Assembly (NCBI GenBank): GCA_013399015.1 | Contig: VWZX01006840.1 | Coordinates: 186,001 to 250,000 of the forward strand | Direction: 5' to 3' | Length of the DNA stretch: 64,000 bases | Source of the DNA: Galbula dea | Taxonomy: Eukaryota > Chordata > Aves > Piciformes > Galbulidae | Shown: positions 56,001-64,000 of the stretch, in pieces | Numbering within the stretch: the first letter of the stretch is position 1 | How the letters are laid out: the number at the start of each line of letters is the position of its first letter | Position numbers and translations under genes: made by a program | The notes under the pieces: generated by a model | The model's input: only the letters and a program-made list of their open reading frames with translations | What the model was told of the DNA's origin: nothing | The model's database searches: none

Positions 56001-57252
56001 CCATGTCCTTGACAGGCAGAAAGAGCTGGACTTCCATTGCCCTCCCCTGGTGGCAGAAATATGCAGAGAGACTTCAGAGTCCCAGCATGGTGGGGGTTGG
56101 AAGGGATTTCTGAGGATCACCTAATCCAAACCCCCTGCTAAAGCAGGGTCACCCAGAGCAGGTTGCCCATCCAGGCAGGTTTGGAATCTCTCCAGAGAAG
56201 GAGACTCCCCAACCTCTCTGGGCAGCCTGGGCCATTGCTCTGGCACATTCACAGGAAAGTTTTTCCTCATATTCAGGTGGAATATGTGTGTTCTAGTTTG
56301 TGCTTGTTGCCCCTTGTTCTGTTGCTGGGCACCACTGAAAAGCATCTGACCCTATCCTCTTGAGCTATGCCCTTTGGGTATTGATAAGCATTGATCAGAT
56401 CCTCTCTGTCTGCTCTTCTCCAGGCTAAAGAACCCCAGAGAGTTCTCCTCAGAGAGATGCTCCAGGCTCTGATCATCTTCCTAGCCTCTGCTGGACTCTC
56501 TCTGGTAGTTCCTTGCCTCTTGAACTGTGGAGTTGAGTACAGAGACTTGTAGAAAGGGGATGGGAAGAAGACTGCAGAGGTTTGGGAGGGGCTGGAGGCA
56601 TTGATGCAGCAGCTTGTGTTGCAGAGCTGAGAAGGGACAGTTGTGGGTGATGCCTCATCAGATGCTCAGTTTTAACCCTCTTTTACAGCAGAGGCAGGGC
56701 CCATGGCTTGAGTCTTTTGGACCTGCCAAAGGAATGAGCTTCTGGAGACTTGGTGTCCAGGTGACTTAGGCAGCACTGAAAACCTCACCCCTTCCTGTGT
56801 AAGTCATTGCTCCTAGAAAAGTCAGAGGTGTCAAAATCCCAAATCAATACAGGAAAAACAAATCATGTCATGGCTTCTACTTTCCATTCTTTGCTGCTTT
56901 TCACTTCTAAATTTTTTCCTGGCTAGTGGTTTTGGTGCTAAACTGATGAAAACTGGAACTATCTGGCATTTTTAACATTTCTAGCCTTATTCTGTGAGTC
57001 CAAATCAGGAGCAATACAAACCAATATGAACTGTGGCTTCTCCAAAGCCTGGGTTAATTTTGTTATTGCTGCTCAATACTTAACAGCAAGACTGTGATTC
57101 TTTGTGCATGTTCTTTGTTTTTCTTTTGCCTGGCTCTGTTAATTTTCTCCTGGATGTTGTAGGGCCGGGCTCTGCTCCACTGGGCATGTGACAGAGGACA
57201 CAAGGACCTGGTTTCAGTACTGTTACAGCATGCTGCTGATGTTAACAGCCAG
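10768..57252 (+). CDS. ACBD6: ACBD6, acyl-CoA-binding domain containing 6 (six exons, 3' end missing)
   Basis: The CDS joins 10768-10956, 17869-17933, 18445-18541, 38658-38740, 49168-49273 and 57163-57252. Every junction is GT-AG and the frame stays open for 630 nt (210 codons). Residues 1-30 are acidic and Ser/Pro-rich. Residues about 31-117 form the acyl-CoA-binding domain, with YLYARYKQ at the end of exon 1, then GFFDFEGKQKW and LDPSWNPQ. Residues 118-180 are a linker carrying FGGPVVSSLY and FDYCRENN. Residues 181-210 form ankyrin repeat 1 (GRALLHWACDRGHKDL). Family knowledge: ACBD6 is a soluble cytosolic/nuclear protein that binds long-chain acyl-CoA. Its ankyrin repeats modulate binding, and it supports N-myristoyltransferases. 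Human ACBD6 is 282 residues, so ankyrin repeat 2 and the tail are missing. I found no matching exon in 57253-64000, so the gene must continue past the window. All residues read from the sequence fit a functional gene. Confidence 0.96.
11892..11946 (+). mobile_element. CR1 3'-terminal scrap
   Basis: AAGCTGGACTTGATGATCCT, GTGGGTCCCTTTCAGCTC and the ATAGTATGAT terminus resemble the last 55 bases of CR1. It is short, so the assignment is tentative. Confidence 0.55.
15083..15098. other. Assembly gap (16 N) inside a C homopolymer
   Basis: Sixteen unknown bases sit between CTCCCCC and CCCCCTTTCCCCC, next to a run of about 18 C. The true length of this poly-C region in intron 1 is unknown. Confidence 0.99.
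15955..16645 (-). mobile_element. CR1 LINE fragment (ORF2 C-terminal end and 3' UTR)
   Basis: On the minus strand it encodes a long open C-terminal CR1 ORF2 stretch (SRSREVLLPLYSTLLRPHLE, then EYCVQFWAPQLKKD). It ends at TCTAGTCCAACCCCCCTGCC, read on the + strand. It is one of the better preserved copies in the window, but it is 5'-truncated and lacks endonuclease and RT. It lies in intron 1. Confidence 0.93.
17869..17933 (+). CDS. ACBD6: ACBD6 coding exon 2
   Basis: This 65-nt exon follows acceptor CTTTTCAG and precedes donor GTAAGA at 17934. It encodes VKCGTCNTPKPG and then FFDFEGKQK. It ends after two bases of the Trp codon, which is completed by exon 3 (phase 2). These residues form the central acyl-CoA pocket region of the ACB domain, including the Lys of the KPGFFDF segment. 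Confidence 0.95.
18445..18541 (+). CDS. ACBD6: ACBD6 coding exon 3
   Basis: This 97-nt exon follows pyrimidine tract and acceptor TTTCTCTCCTAG and ends before donor GTAGGA at 18542. It encodes (W)EAWKGLGDTSPHQAMQEY, then VATVKKLDPSWNPQ. This is the last helix of the acyl-CoA-binding domain. Intron 2 in front of it is only 511 nt. Confidence 0.95.
20007..20263 (+). mobile_element. CR1 LINE fragment (3' end)
   Basis: TAGGGCAAGAGGAGATGGCC, AAATTTCTTCCCCAAAAGGG and GGAGTCACCATCTCTGG, ending AGGTCCCTTCCAACC, match the same subfamily as 49750-50178. It lies in intron 3. Confidence 0.88.
20789..21291 (-). mobile_element. CR1 LINE fragment (3' end)
   Basis: The + strand reads AATAGAATCATAGAATGG, the reverse complement of the CR1 terminal repeat. 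It then carries TTGGAGGGACCTTAAAGATC and TCTTAAAAGCTTCCAGGGAT, and continues to the ORF2 end (CTGGACTCACTCCAGCACCC). It shares a subfamily with 25054, 30363, 50851 and 62806. It lies in intron 3. Confidence 0.93.
22117..22133. repeat. (TG)n microsatellite
   Basis: A short uninterrupted TG run of about eight units lies in intron 3. Confidence 0.9.
23851..23950 (+). mobile_element. CR1 3'-end fragment
   Basis: TGTGTGACCTGGTCTAGGGA, GGACTAGATGATCTTTCCAG and CAGCTCCTAACATTCTGTGA are the terminal 100 bases of the subfamily seen at 15955-16645, in the opposite orientation. Confidence 0.88.
24385..24593 (-). mobile_element. CR1 3'-end fragment
   Basis: TTCACAGAATGTTAGGAGCT, AGATCATCTAGTCCAACCCC and CTCCAGAGAAGGAGACTCCC are clear CR1 3' UTR/ORF2-end sequence in reverse. 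It lies in intron 3. Confidence 0.9.
25054..25320 (+). mobile_element. CR1 LINE fragment (3' end)
   Basis: CTAGAGGAGGGGAGATTTAG, GAAGTTCTTCACTATGTGAG and GATGGTGTCCCTGGCAGGCA, ending CTGACCATTCTATGA, show the same subfamily as 20789-21291 in the opposite orientation. The two lie 3.8 kb apart and could pair as an inverted repeat. Confidence 0.92.
27864..27960 (-). mobile_element. CR1 3'-end fragment (divergent)
   Basis: GAGTCATAGAATCAGGAAGG, AAAGACCTTTTAAGATCAGC and the CATGCCACTAAGCCATGTG context match an older CR1 terminal region in reverse. Confidence 0.75.
30363..30533 (-). mobile_element. CR1 3'-end fragment
   Basis: CTCACAGAATGGCCCAGGTT, GGACCTCAAAGATCATCTAG and GCAACCTGTTGCATCC match CR1 in reverse. 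It lies in intron 3. Confidence 0.9.
32190..32560. promoter_or_regulatory. Candidate conserved regulatory block in ACBD6 intron 3
   Basis: The block is repeat-free and AT-rich with clustered homeodomain-type cores: GCAATTATGG, ACAATTAACAAG, TTCTAATCTCC, ATGTAATTGCTG, GTTAATCC, GCATTAAGG and TTCAATTAGCAC. Base composition and motif clustering resemble vertebrate developmental enhancers. Conservation was not tested. Confidence 0.3.
35060..35990 (-). mobile_element. CR1 LINE fragment with reverse transcriptase core
   Basis: On the minus strand the RT reads in order: RPVSLTSVSGKIMEKIIL, ASQHGFMKGRSCLTILISF, DVVYLDFSKAFDTVSHSIL, SGVPQGSVLGPVLFG and KFADYTKLCG. It then jumps to the 3' UTR near 35150. 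The catalytic motif usually read F/YADD is FADY here, so one metal-binding Asp is lost. A frameshift occurs at the C homopolymer 35681-35690, and about half a kilobase of ORF2 C-terminus is deleted. It is an inactive copy in intron 3, and the only one in the window with most of the RT palm. Confidence 0.93.
36379..36470 (-). mobile_element. CR1 3'-end scrap
   Basis: GTCACAGAATCACAGAATG, AGATCATCTAGTCCAACCCC and CCACAGCAGGATTCCCTA are the last 90 bases of the 15955-type subfamily in reverse. Confidence 0.88.
38658..38740 (+). CDS. ACBD6: ACBD6 coding exon 4 (linker)
   Basis: This 83-nt exon follows acceptor TTCTCTTTCAG and ends with CAATCAG before donor GTGATT at 38741. It encodes ITEKRGKESKTAFGGP, then VVSSLYQEETI and two bases of Arg. 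This linker between the ACB domain and the ankyrin repeats carries the FGGPV(V/I)SSLY motif shared by vertebrate ACBD6. It is easy to miss because the exon is short and sits after a 20-kb intron. Confidence 0.94.
42624..42957 (-). mobile_element. CR1 LINE fragment (3' end)
   Basis: ACAGAATCACAGAATGTTAG, AGATCATCTAGTCCAACCCC and CTCCAGAGAAGGAGACTCC run to TATTTAAAAGCATAAA. The minus strand reads the CR1 C-terminus (CQEDGVRLFSVKPSDKTKGN). It lies in intron 4 and is opposite in orientation to 48172-48650. Confidence 0.93.
43060..44360. promoter_or_regulatory. Candidate regulatory block in ACBD6 intron 4
   Basis: This 1.3-kb repeat-free region mixes higher CpG content (CTCGCGCGAGCC, AAGCGTGCCGG) with AT-rich motif clusters: TATTAATCCC, CAGCTGCCATCTGG, AATTGATTAGTTG, ATAAATAATTGAG, CAATTAAAAGC, GCGATTAAAGC and GATAATTATAGATT. 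No exon with splice sites and a conserved frame was recognised. It resembles a CpG-bearing enhancer or alternative promoter. Confidence 0.35.
47054..47083. repeat. (GA)n microsatellite
   Basis: About 15 uninterrupted GA units lie in intron 4. The length is likely to be polymorphic. Confidence 0.95.
48172..48650 (+). mobile_element. CR1 LINE fragment (ORF2 C-terminal part)
   Basis: The + strand reads DGRMSMSQQCALVARRASG, GSRSGEVLLPFYSTLVRPHL and HRATKMLKGLEHLSSEERL, which is CR1 ORF2 C-terminus. It stops at AAAGGGCAGTGGAAG and lacks the 3' UTR. That is unusual, because LINE insertions normally keep the 3' end, so a later deletion is likely. It lies 0.5 kb upstream of ACBD6 exon 5. Confidence 0.93.
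49168..49273 (+). CDS. ACBD6: ACBD6 coding exon 5
   Basis: This 106-nt exon follows acceptor TTTCCTGACTAG and ends GATGAGGAG before donor GTATGG at 49274. It encodes (R)EEDKNIFDYCRENNI, then DYVTKAIRSGKVDVNVTDEE. This is the pre-ankyrin helical segment running into the first ankyrin repeat. The exon ends in phase 0. Confidence 0.95.
49750..50178 (+). mobile_element. CR1 LINE fragment (3' end)
   Basis: GTGTGTCCAAAGAATGGCAG, TTGTTTAGTCTGGAGAAGAG and AAATTTCTTCCCCAAAAGGG, ending CCTAAATGATTCTGG, match CR1. It sits 0.5 kb downstream of ACBD6 exon 5. Confidence 0.92.
50851..51033 (-). mobile_element. CR1 3'-end fragment
   Basis: GTCATAGGATCATAGGATTG, AGAGTTGGAAGGGACCTCAA and TCTTAAAAGCTTCCAGGGAT match the 20789-type subfamily in reverse. 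It lies in intron 5. Confidence 0.92.
53498..53515. repeat. (TA)n microsatellite
   Basis: Nine TA units are followed by an A run in intron 5. Confidence 0.9.
56080..56545 (-). mobile_element. CR1 LINE fragment (divergent)
   Basis: GGGGGTTGGAAGGGATTTCT, GAGAAGGAGACTCCCCAACC and TCTGCTCTTCTCCAGGCTAA match CR1 in reverse with more divergence. The minus strand reads broken CR1 C-terminal sequence (VPEQWPRLPREVGESPSLE). It lies 0.6 kb upstream of ACBD6 exon 6. Confidence 0.88.
57163..57252 (+). CDS. ACBD6: ACBD6 coding exon 6 (ankyrin repeat 1)
   Basis: This 90-nt phase-0 exon follows acceptor GATGTTGTAG and precedes donor GTAAGA at 57253. It encodes GRALLHWACDRGHKDL, then VSVLLQHAADVNSQ. The pattern matches the ankyrin consensus (G-x-ALHWA then GH then LL then GA/AADVN). 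It is the last exon of the gene that I can find in the window. Confidence 0.95.
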
Positions 57253-60200
57253 GTAAGAAAGGAATTAAATGTTGAATTTGATTGACTTCTTATGTAGCCT
57301 CCTTGCCAACTGTTCTGCATGAAGCTGAACTCTTTTAACTCCGTATCAAGTTCTCTCATTTCTCTTACCAAAGAGAAAACATCCATAAATGTAACCAGGG
57401 AAAAAGAACAGAATTTGATTGGGTGAAGTACATAGTCCTAGGAGACTTTTTCAGCTGCTGCTGAAACTTCTCCTTGCAGTAAAGTTTTTTGATCCCTGGC
57501 TGTGGCTTCCTCTGTGACTCGTGGTACTGATGGCAGGAGGGGTTTCCTGCGTCGAGGTGTTTGGTATCTTCCCACCTAAAGTCTATTCTCCAGTGTATTT
57601 TTTGTAACACTACAGTTTTCAGCAGAACTTTGTGGACTAATGGAAAGAGAATCCTACTTTGCCTATCAGAAAAGCATCTGATAAATGTCTGTTTTCAGCA
57701 GAGCACCCCACAAGGATAAGCAATGTTTCGGGTCATGTTGTGTTGGGCACATGGCAACTCCAGAAGGATCTCAGTGCTGTTTGAGGGCAAAGTGGAAGAG
57801 CTTATGCTGTTTCCATCCCCACATAGCCTCCTCACCTCATTGGGGATTCCTGTTTCTAGCACAATTTGACTTTAACTAACAGAAAGCTGCTTTTTAGCCA
57901 TTGCAGTTTGCAGCCCACATGTCTGAGCTTAACCAGCAGCAGTTTTAGGGTACCTTTCTAGACCAGGCTGTCAACTGCATTGCTTTCAGCAACTGCTTTG
58001 CAAGTGGTTGGTTCCAGCCAGCCAGCTTGGAGCTGCCTTTGCTTATGAGTCAATGCTCCTACTTTTGTCACCTTCTTGTAATTAAGGGCTGACCTGTGCA
58101 ACTGCCATCATGTTTGGAAATAACTGGCCAACATATTTATGTCAGATTGTGATTGACTGCTTCTTTACCAACATGGCACTTACTAGCTTTGTTCTCCTGC
58201 CCAGTCTGGACATAGATACACCTCTGCTGACAAATTGCTAGCTCTTACTGGTGAGATCTTAAGCAGCCCTGCAATAAATTCTTGGGGAGTTTGTAAGAGG
58301 TGAACATTAAGCACAGCTCCACTCTGAAGGCTTGTCAGCAGGCTGGTAGCATTCACACACTACAAATAGCTGAGTTGGTGTTTGCACATGTGTGAAATCA
58401 TTGTCAAAAAGCCTTTCTTGCCCTTGCCTAGGCAGAATTGTTGCTGGGATGGGTACTGGAAGTGTGGCTCTGCAGTAGCTGGTGAGAGACATGTCTTCAT
58501 GGTTAGATCTCAAGGATTTCAGTTGTAGTGGATTTTATAGGGGTGTTTCCTTACACAGAAGAGAGGCAGTGGAGCCAGTACTCATGGAGGGGGGCAGAAG
58601 TTGTGTGTCCCACTGCCAGAACAGACCATCACCTTCCAGCTAGAGCTGGTGAGTGACATGTTGGACATGTATGGAATAGCTTTGCCTTGAAATCAAGGAG
58701 AAGTTGGATCAGGCACCTGCCTCTCCCCTTCCCCCTGGCAGGCTGGGAGATGGTTCTGTCTGGGCCACTGTACTGCTGCAGCACTCTCAAAAGTCACTTC
58801 TCATTGTCTCATTTCTTTGGAGATAAAATCTAACTGTTAGAAGAAAAGGCTGAAGTGAAAGTCATCTTATGTTTTCCCCTGGATGTTCATTTTCAGTCAA
58901 AGTAGTCTTCTCTCTTTTGATTTTTGATGCATTGCAGACTTTCTAACAAGGTTATTTTGGGCCAATAACAAAAGGTTAATAATAGCCATAAAAAGAAAAT
59001 CAATCTTTGAATACTTATTTTTTTCCCCCACCAAGGTAATAAAGGAGGATTTTTTATAAAGGTCTCAGTTCCCATGTAGGTGGGTTCCCCAAAAAATCAG
59101 ACACATTTTTATTCTCAGCCATATATAAATTGCAATAACACTTCCAAGACTTTGTGACCTAATGTTTATTTCTCTTGTATTTTGCTCTTTACCCTGGAAG
59201 AATTCACATCCAAAGCAAGAGCAGAAGGAATTTTAAGAGCAACCAGAAGAAAAGGGAGAGGGGGAAAAACTCTGGCTTCCTAACAGGCCATAAGCACCAC
59301 AGCACCTGCTATTCTACATTACCAAATGCACTAGCAGTTAATGTGTAGGTGATAAAGAACAGTGGGTTAAATGTAAGGGAATCTCTGATGACCTAAATGT
59401 TATTTCAGAGCAGATGCACTGTTATTTCAGAGCAGTGTGCTCTGGGTGGATGTTTCCTTCACATCCAAGTACCTCTGCCAAAGCCCAGTGTCTAAGCAGC
59501 CCCTGTCCTTTCCAGCCACCACTCAGGGCTTCAGGTGCTTTTCTGTCTCGTTCAGTTTTGCAGCATTACCTACATGGAGGCAGCATAACAGATAAAGGAT
59601 AAATTAGGGATTCTGAGTTTAGGAGCAGTTGGTGGAGGAGAGAAATGTCATAGACCAACTTTTTTGTTAATTGTCTGTGCTTTAGCATGGTTCTGAAAAG
59701 TTAGTCAAACAGCATGGCAGGTTTATGCTCTCTTCCATTACCTTTTTAATAGATGCTCTCCCATCTTGGCTCTCTTGGAGTGTGCTAAAGGATTTAGCTG
59801 CCCTAAGCAGATAGTGATGGTGTTCTGTTAGGTGACCTGGAGCAAGTCATCCCACTTCCCTGTGCCTGTAGATGTGCCTTAGTCACTTTTTGCTGCCTGT
59901 TTTAGCCATCTTCATACTCTCTCTTGTCAAAGTACTTGCAGACTCTGCAAGAGTCAGCTTACTGCTCTTTGTTGATAACCAGAGAGGATGACAACAGGAG
60001 GAGAGGTTGCCTCATTCCTGTAGTGCCCACATTGCCTGCCTTCTGGAATAACCACACACTCCTGCACTGCATGGACCAGTGCCTGTGCTTTCCCTTGTTA
60101 CCAGTGGTACTGCCAAAGGGTGCTTCACTAATGTCCCTCTAAAGCTGCAGCCGTTGAGTTCTTGGATTGTTCATAATTAGCTCTAATAGCACATTTGAAA

Positions 60201-63200
60201 AGAGGTGGTAAGAGATTGCCATGGGCAAGGGGCTACAGAAAGGCAACAGGTTTCTCTACTGTGTTGAAAAGGGGCATTTGTGTAATTGAATTGCCTAAAT
60301 CTGCAGAGCCAGAGGCCATTTCAAAGTGGGTGGTGGTGTGGTATGGTATTTTGGAGCTCTGCTGGAAATACTCAGAGCTTGGGGCTCAGTCTGAAAACAG
60401 CCTCCTTCCTTTGGAACTGTTTGCCTAAAATGTAGTAGGCTTTTCATGGGGTGATGAAGTGAAAGGGAGTATATTCATGCTATAAGTTATGAAGGAGCTC
60501 AGCAGCATGGTTATACTATTTCTACCTTTAAAATACATGACAATAAGTTTTGCTTGCACAGGATCAGCAACTCTCCCCAGAGGGAGAGATTTTCCTTGCA
60601 ATGTTGTCTCTGGCCTTGGAAGGGAGTTTTCTGGGGCCAGAGGAGGCACTGGGTACAAGCTGTGCTGCTCAGAGACTTTCCTTGGCCTCAGTTGTATCTA
60701 GTGGTGCAGTGGCAGAGTGGAGATGGCAGAATTCAGCTCTGTTCCTGGATGTGAGCTGCAGCTCAACCAGCTTTCAGAGGAGTTCCTTTAGTGTGTTGAG
60801 GGGGATGTTTGGGCATGGTGTGCTGCTTCAGTTCTGTTAGGTGGGTCTGGTCAGCTCCTTCTGCAAAGGCAAGGCAGCTTGTAAAGGAGGATTCTTGTGC
60901 TCTAGTGGAGAGGCCCCAGAGGATTGCTCATCCTATGCAGGGAGCATTGCAAGTATGTGCATTACCAGTGCTGTTTCAAGAGAGATGAAGGTCATTGTGG
61001 TATGGTAATTGTCCAGTGAGACAGAGAAGGATAAATAGCATCTCACTTGGAACATCAAATCAGTAGACTCTCCTCCTGGTCTTGCTGTGGCTGCACTTGG
61101 TTCCATTTGTGGGTGCTCTGCATTCCCCCCCAAAATAATCTGTGCATTCAGGGCATACCCTTGGGAATGTGTGGGGAACTCTCCTGAAGGGATAGCCATG
61201 GGTCAGCTTCCTCTGAAGAGTGTTGCAAGCCTGTCTGGCTACATGAACAAGTCTTAAAATGAATTTTGTTAGCTGTAAGTGGAACTGTGTCACTTGGCAC
61301 ACAGGATAATTAAGGGCTGTGTACCTATCTAGCTGGTAGAGCAACTGAGTTAAAGTTGTATTTAGCTATTACTTTATGATTGTTAAACTGCAGCATTGAC
61401 AGTTCTATTCATCAGTTTATCCAATGCTGTGGGAATCATTGGTGGGTGCTGGGATTGTGCTAGAATTGTGACTACAAGGATGACAAAAGCTATCCCTGAT
61501 CTTCAGGTTTTACTTGCTGACCTTTCACTTTCTTAGCAAAGGTGCAGATCACTAGACCACTTATCAGTAAGCTCTCAGTGCTCACCCACAAAACCTTGGG
61601 GGTCCAAGTTGATTTGAGAACCAAAGCTGAAAAGCCATCAGGTTACAGTGTCTGTTCTAGTTAGTATATGTGGATTTTCTGTTATTCACTCACAGGCACC
61701 AATCACTCCAGTGAAGAGCTGTTGTCTGTGCTGTCTGCAGGGAGATTTGCTTGCTCTTTGATGCCAGTGTTTTATCTGTGTCTTGTACTGGTTCACACAG
61801 TGCTGCAGAGCTGTCTGAGGTCATGCCTCTTAGCATCTGATTTTGAATTAGCTGGATTTTTCACTTTATTTCTTTTCTAAAAGACATCTAGAGTAGCAAG
61901 ATGGGGGAGTGTGGTTGCCTCCCCAGATTGCCTTTCTTCCCAGTCCCCCCTGCCATGCACCTCTAGCAGGCAGCCCCTTCCCTCCTCTCTATTTGCATGC
62001 TGACAAACTCCTGAGTCAGAGGACTCCTGGAGATGGGGACATGGAGTAGCTGTCCCCCTGTAATGCCTTCACTCTCCTCCTCAGTGGGGAAAAAAAAAGA
62101 AGAAAAAAATCTTCAAATGAAGACAATCCAAACATAATAAATGGCAGGGAGGGTTCATCTCTCCCATGACTCAATCCTTCTCAAACAACATTATTATTGA
62201 CTGGCCTATTGGTTGCCAAAAAGGAAAATCAATTGTCCTAGAAGTAGTTGCTGGGCCACAGATCATGGTAGTAACCCAGCAGAGACAGGTTGATTTTTAT
62301 CAACTATCCAAAGACTAATTTCCACCATTAGCTAAAAATGAAGTAGAAATTATGGCTATGTCAAAGATTGCTGAGATTGGTGGTCTGTTGGCTTTGTTTC
62401 ATTTGCCTGGTGTTTCTGTTTTCCTGCCTGATTCTAAAAGGATTGTTTTCTTTGTAGGATAAAAAGAAGCCAGGACAAGTCAGTCCTGCTTGCTGGCCTG
62501 CCTGTCAGTGCCTGGGTTTTTTTCTTTTCAGTCTTCTTCATTTGGATTTCACAGCAAGGATACAAATTGCTCCAGTCTCTGCAGGAGCTTCATGTTGGAG
62601 GTGTTCTGTAGACATGTAAAAATGAAGCTGGTCTTGGCAAACATGGGTCCCTTCTCCACCTCCTGCTCTGAGTATGGGCCATGCCTTTGTTTTTCTGTAT
62701 CCATAGGGAGACGTTGAGGAAATCAGTGTGGGCATCTTGACTGTTCTGACCAAGGACCAAAGCCCACAGGCTGTATCTTCACAGCTTTCCCCTCCCCAGT
62801 GAATATATAGAATCATAGAACAGTCAGAGTTGGAAGGGACCTCAAAGAACATCTAGTTCCAACCCCCCTGCCTGCCAGGGACACCATTCACTAGATCAGG
62901 TTGCCCAGGGCCCCATCCAGCCTTGTCTTAAAAGCTTCCAGGGATGAGGCTTCCACAACCTGTTCCACTGTCTCACCACCCTCACATAGTGAAGAACTTC
63001 CTCCTAATATCCAACCTAAATCTCCCCTCCTCTAGCTTACACCCATTTCCCCTGGTTCTATCCCTGTCTGACCTCCTAAAAAGTCCCTCCCCAGCTTTCT
63101 TGTATGTCTGTGCCCACACAGCCCACCCTCCCCCTCTGCTGCAAGATGCTGGGTGCAGACACCTGGAGGTGGGATGCCAGCTGCCAGAGTACTCTGCTGC

Positions 63201-64000
63201 TATGGCCATTTTCTAAACCTGGCTGAGATTAAAAAGGAAAAATGTCTGAGACTTGTGCCCTTGCACTTAATGTCCCTAGTATAAATTTCCCTCTAAATAT
63301 GCTAAAAGCCTGGCTCATAAAGCCTGGAGAGACCCTGTCCTGGATCCAATGATTGTTGCAGAGGGTTTAGTGTCATTATGCTCACAGCAAGCAAAGGATG
63401 TCACAGGCACTGCTGAATTGACCGTTGCTGCAGTAGGAAGGTAGAGTGGCAAAGACACTAAAGAAGGATGAAAAGCAAAGCAATCAGAGCAGAATTGTTA
63501 ACCAAACTAGTTCCCTTTTTCTCTTATACCACCCCCAGCCTGTCTCAATATTTCTGTGATCAGCTTTGCCAAGCAGACCTCTGAAGGCTCTGCAGGCTCA
63601 TACCCCTTCAGCCTTGACATTGTTGCCAATGGGTGTGAAAGCCATTAGCCAAAAGAAAGGAGAGATCTGCTTAGTGACAGAGGGTAGCTTTCCACATTAA
63701 AGCATTGACATGGTGCCAGTCACACAGTTATTAGAAGTGGCACAGCTCCATGTCTCTCCTGCAGGTCTCTCTGTGGAATGTAGATTGGCAGCAGGTTGAA
63801 TGTTAAATGGTCACCACTCAGCAGATGCTGATTTTACCTACTGGGAGAAAAGACTCTTTCAGCAGAAAGCCTTGGGAAATATTTGCAGCTTTAAATCCAT
63901 GCTGGAGGATGCAGAGATGCATCTTGGTTTGCTCTTCAGCTTCTGAAGATGCCTCAAGCCTCCTCAGCACAAACTGCAGGTTGTACAGGTGATGTTTCCT
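57253..64000 (+). other. ACBD6: ACBD6 intron 6, partial (more than 6.7 kb)
   Basis: I found no exon for ankyrin repeat 2 here, so the intron extends past the window end. It holds one CR1 (62806-63104) and an AT-rich repeat-free segment at 62090-62350. The remainder is featureless. Confidence 0.8.
62806..63104 (-). mobile_element. CR1 LINE fragment (3' end)
   Basis: TAGAATCATAGAACAGTCAG, TAGTTCCAACCCCCCTGCCT, TCTTAAAAGCTTCCAGGGAT and ACTTCCTCCTAATATCCAAC match the 20789-type subfamily in reverse. Compared with that copy it lacks about 10 bases after CCACAACCT. It lies in intron 6. Confidence 0.93.

Larger units (their letters stand above)
49274..57162 (+). other. ACBD6: ACBD6 intron 5 (7.9 kb)
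   Basis: This contains CR1 fragments at 49750, 50851 and 56080 and the (TA)n at 53498. Repeat-free stretches with TAAT-type motifs lie at 50590-50720, 51300-51550 and 54980-55130. No other gene was recognised. Confidence 0.9.

Noticed and set aside
1..64000. CRISPR arrays, bacterial operons, tRNA or rRNA genes
   Set aside because: No regularly spaced direct repeats, no tRNA cloverleaf or rRNA sequence recognised. The genome organisation is clearly vertebrate.

Overview
The window looks like nuclear DNA from a bird. Two observations support this. It contains about 21 recognisable fragments of CR1 retrotransposons, the dominant avian LINE, covering roughly 7 kb (about 11%). It also contains a spliced vertebrate gene with GT-AG introns. 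No bacterial features (operons, Shine-Dalgarno sites, tRNAs, CRISPR) are present. The CR1 load with several distinct 3'-end subfamilies suggests a CR1-rich lineage such as woodpeckers and relatives, but that assignment is weak inference.

One protein-coding gene is supported: ACBD6 (acyl-CoA-binding domain containing 6) on the + strand. Six coding exons can be placed exactly: 10768-10956, 17869-17933, 18445-18541, 38658-38740, 49168-49273 and 57163-57252. They join in a continuous frame of 210 codons. They encode an acidic N-terminus, the complete acyl-CoA-binding domain, a linker, and the first ankyrin repeat. The second ankyrin repeat and C-terminus (about 60-70 residues by family length) are not found and must lie beyond position 64000. 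The gene starts in a CpG-rich promoter around 10640-11080.

Layout: 1-10600 is intergenic DNA. It holds CR1 fragments at 915, 4448, 8037 and 10447. It also holds an orphan CpG-rich patch at 7740-8040, a probable endogenous-retrovirus LTR plus leader at about 8695-9500, and a C/T- and G/T-rich tract at 9540-9810. A decayed minus-strand reading frame with a membrane segment lies at 9802-10098, behind a TATA-like box. From 10640 to the end everything is ACBD6. Intron 1 is 6.9 kb, intron 2 0.5 kb, intron 3 20.1 kb, intron 4 10.4 kb, intron 5 7.9 kb and intron 6 more than 6.7 kb. The introns hold the other CR1 fragments, simple repeats, one 16-base assembly gap (15083-15098) and several AT-rich blocks dense in TAAT/ATTA-type homeodomain sites. 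The strongest such blocks are 32190-32560 and 43060-44360.

The most interesting reading is that ACBD6 may be a host gene for long-range regulatory elements. The known vertebrate neighbour LHX4 is a homeodomain gene, so conserved enhancers inside ACBD6 introns are plausible but untested here. Inverted CR1 pairs flanking exons 2-3 and exon 5 could favour exon circularisation. I see no convincing new coding system. The long unspliced open frames at 5273-6070 and 7126-7953 look like chance frames.
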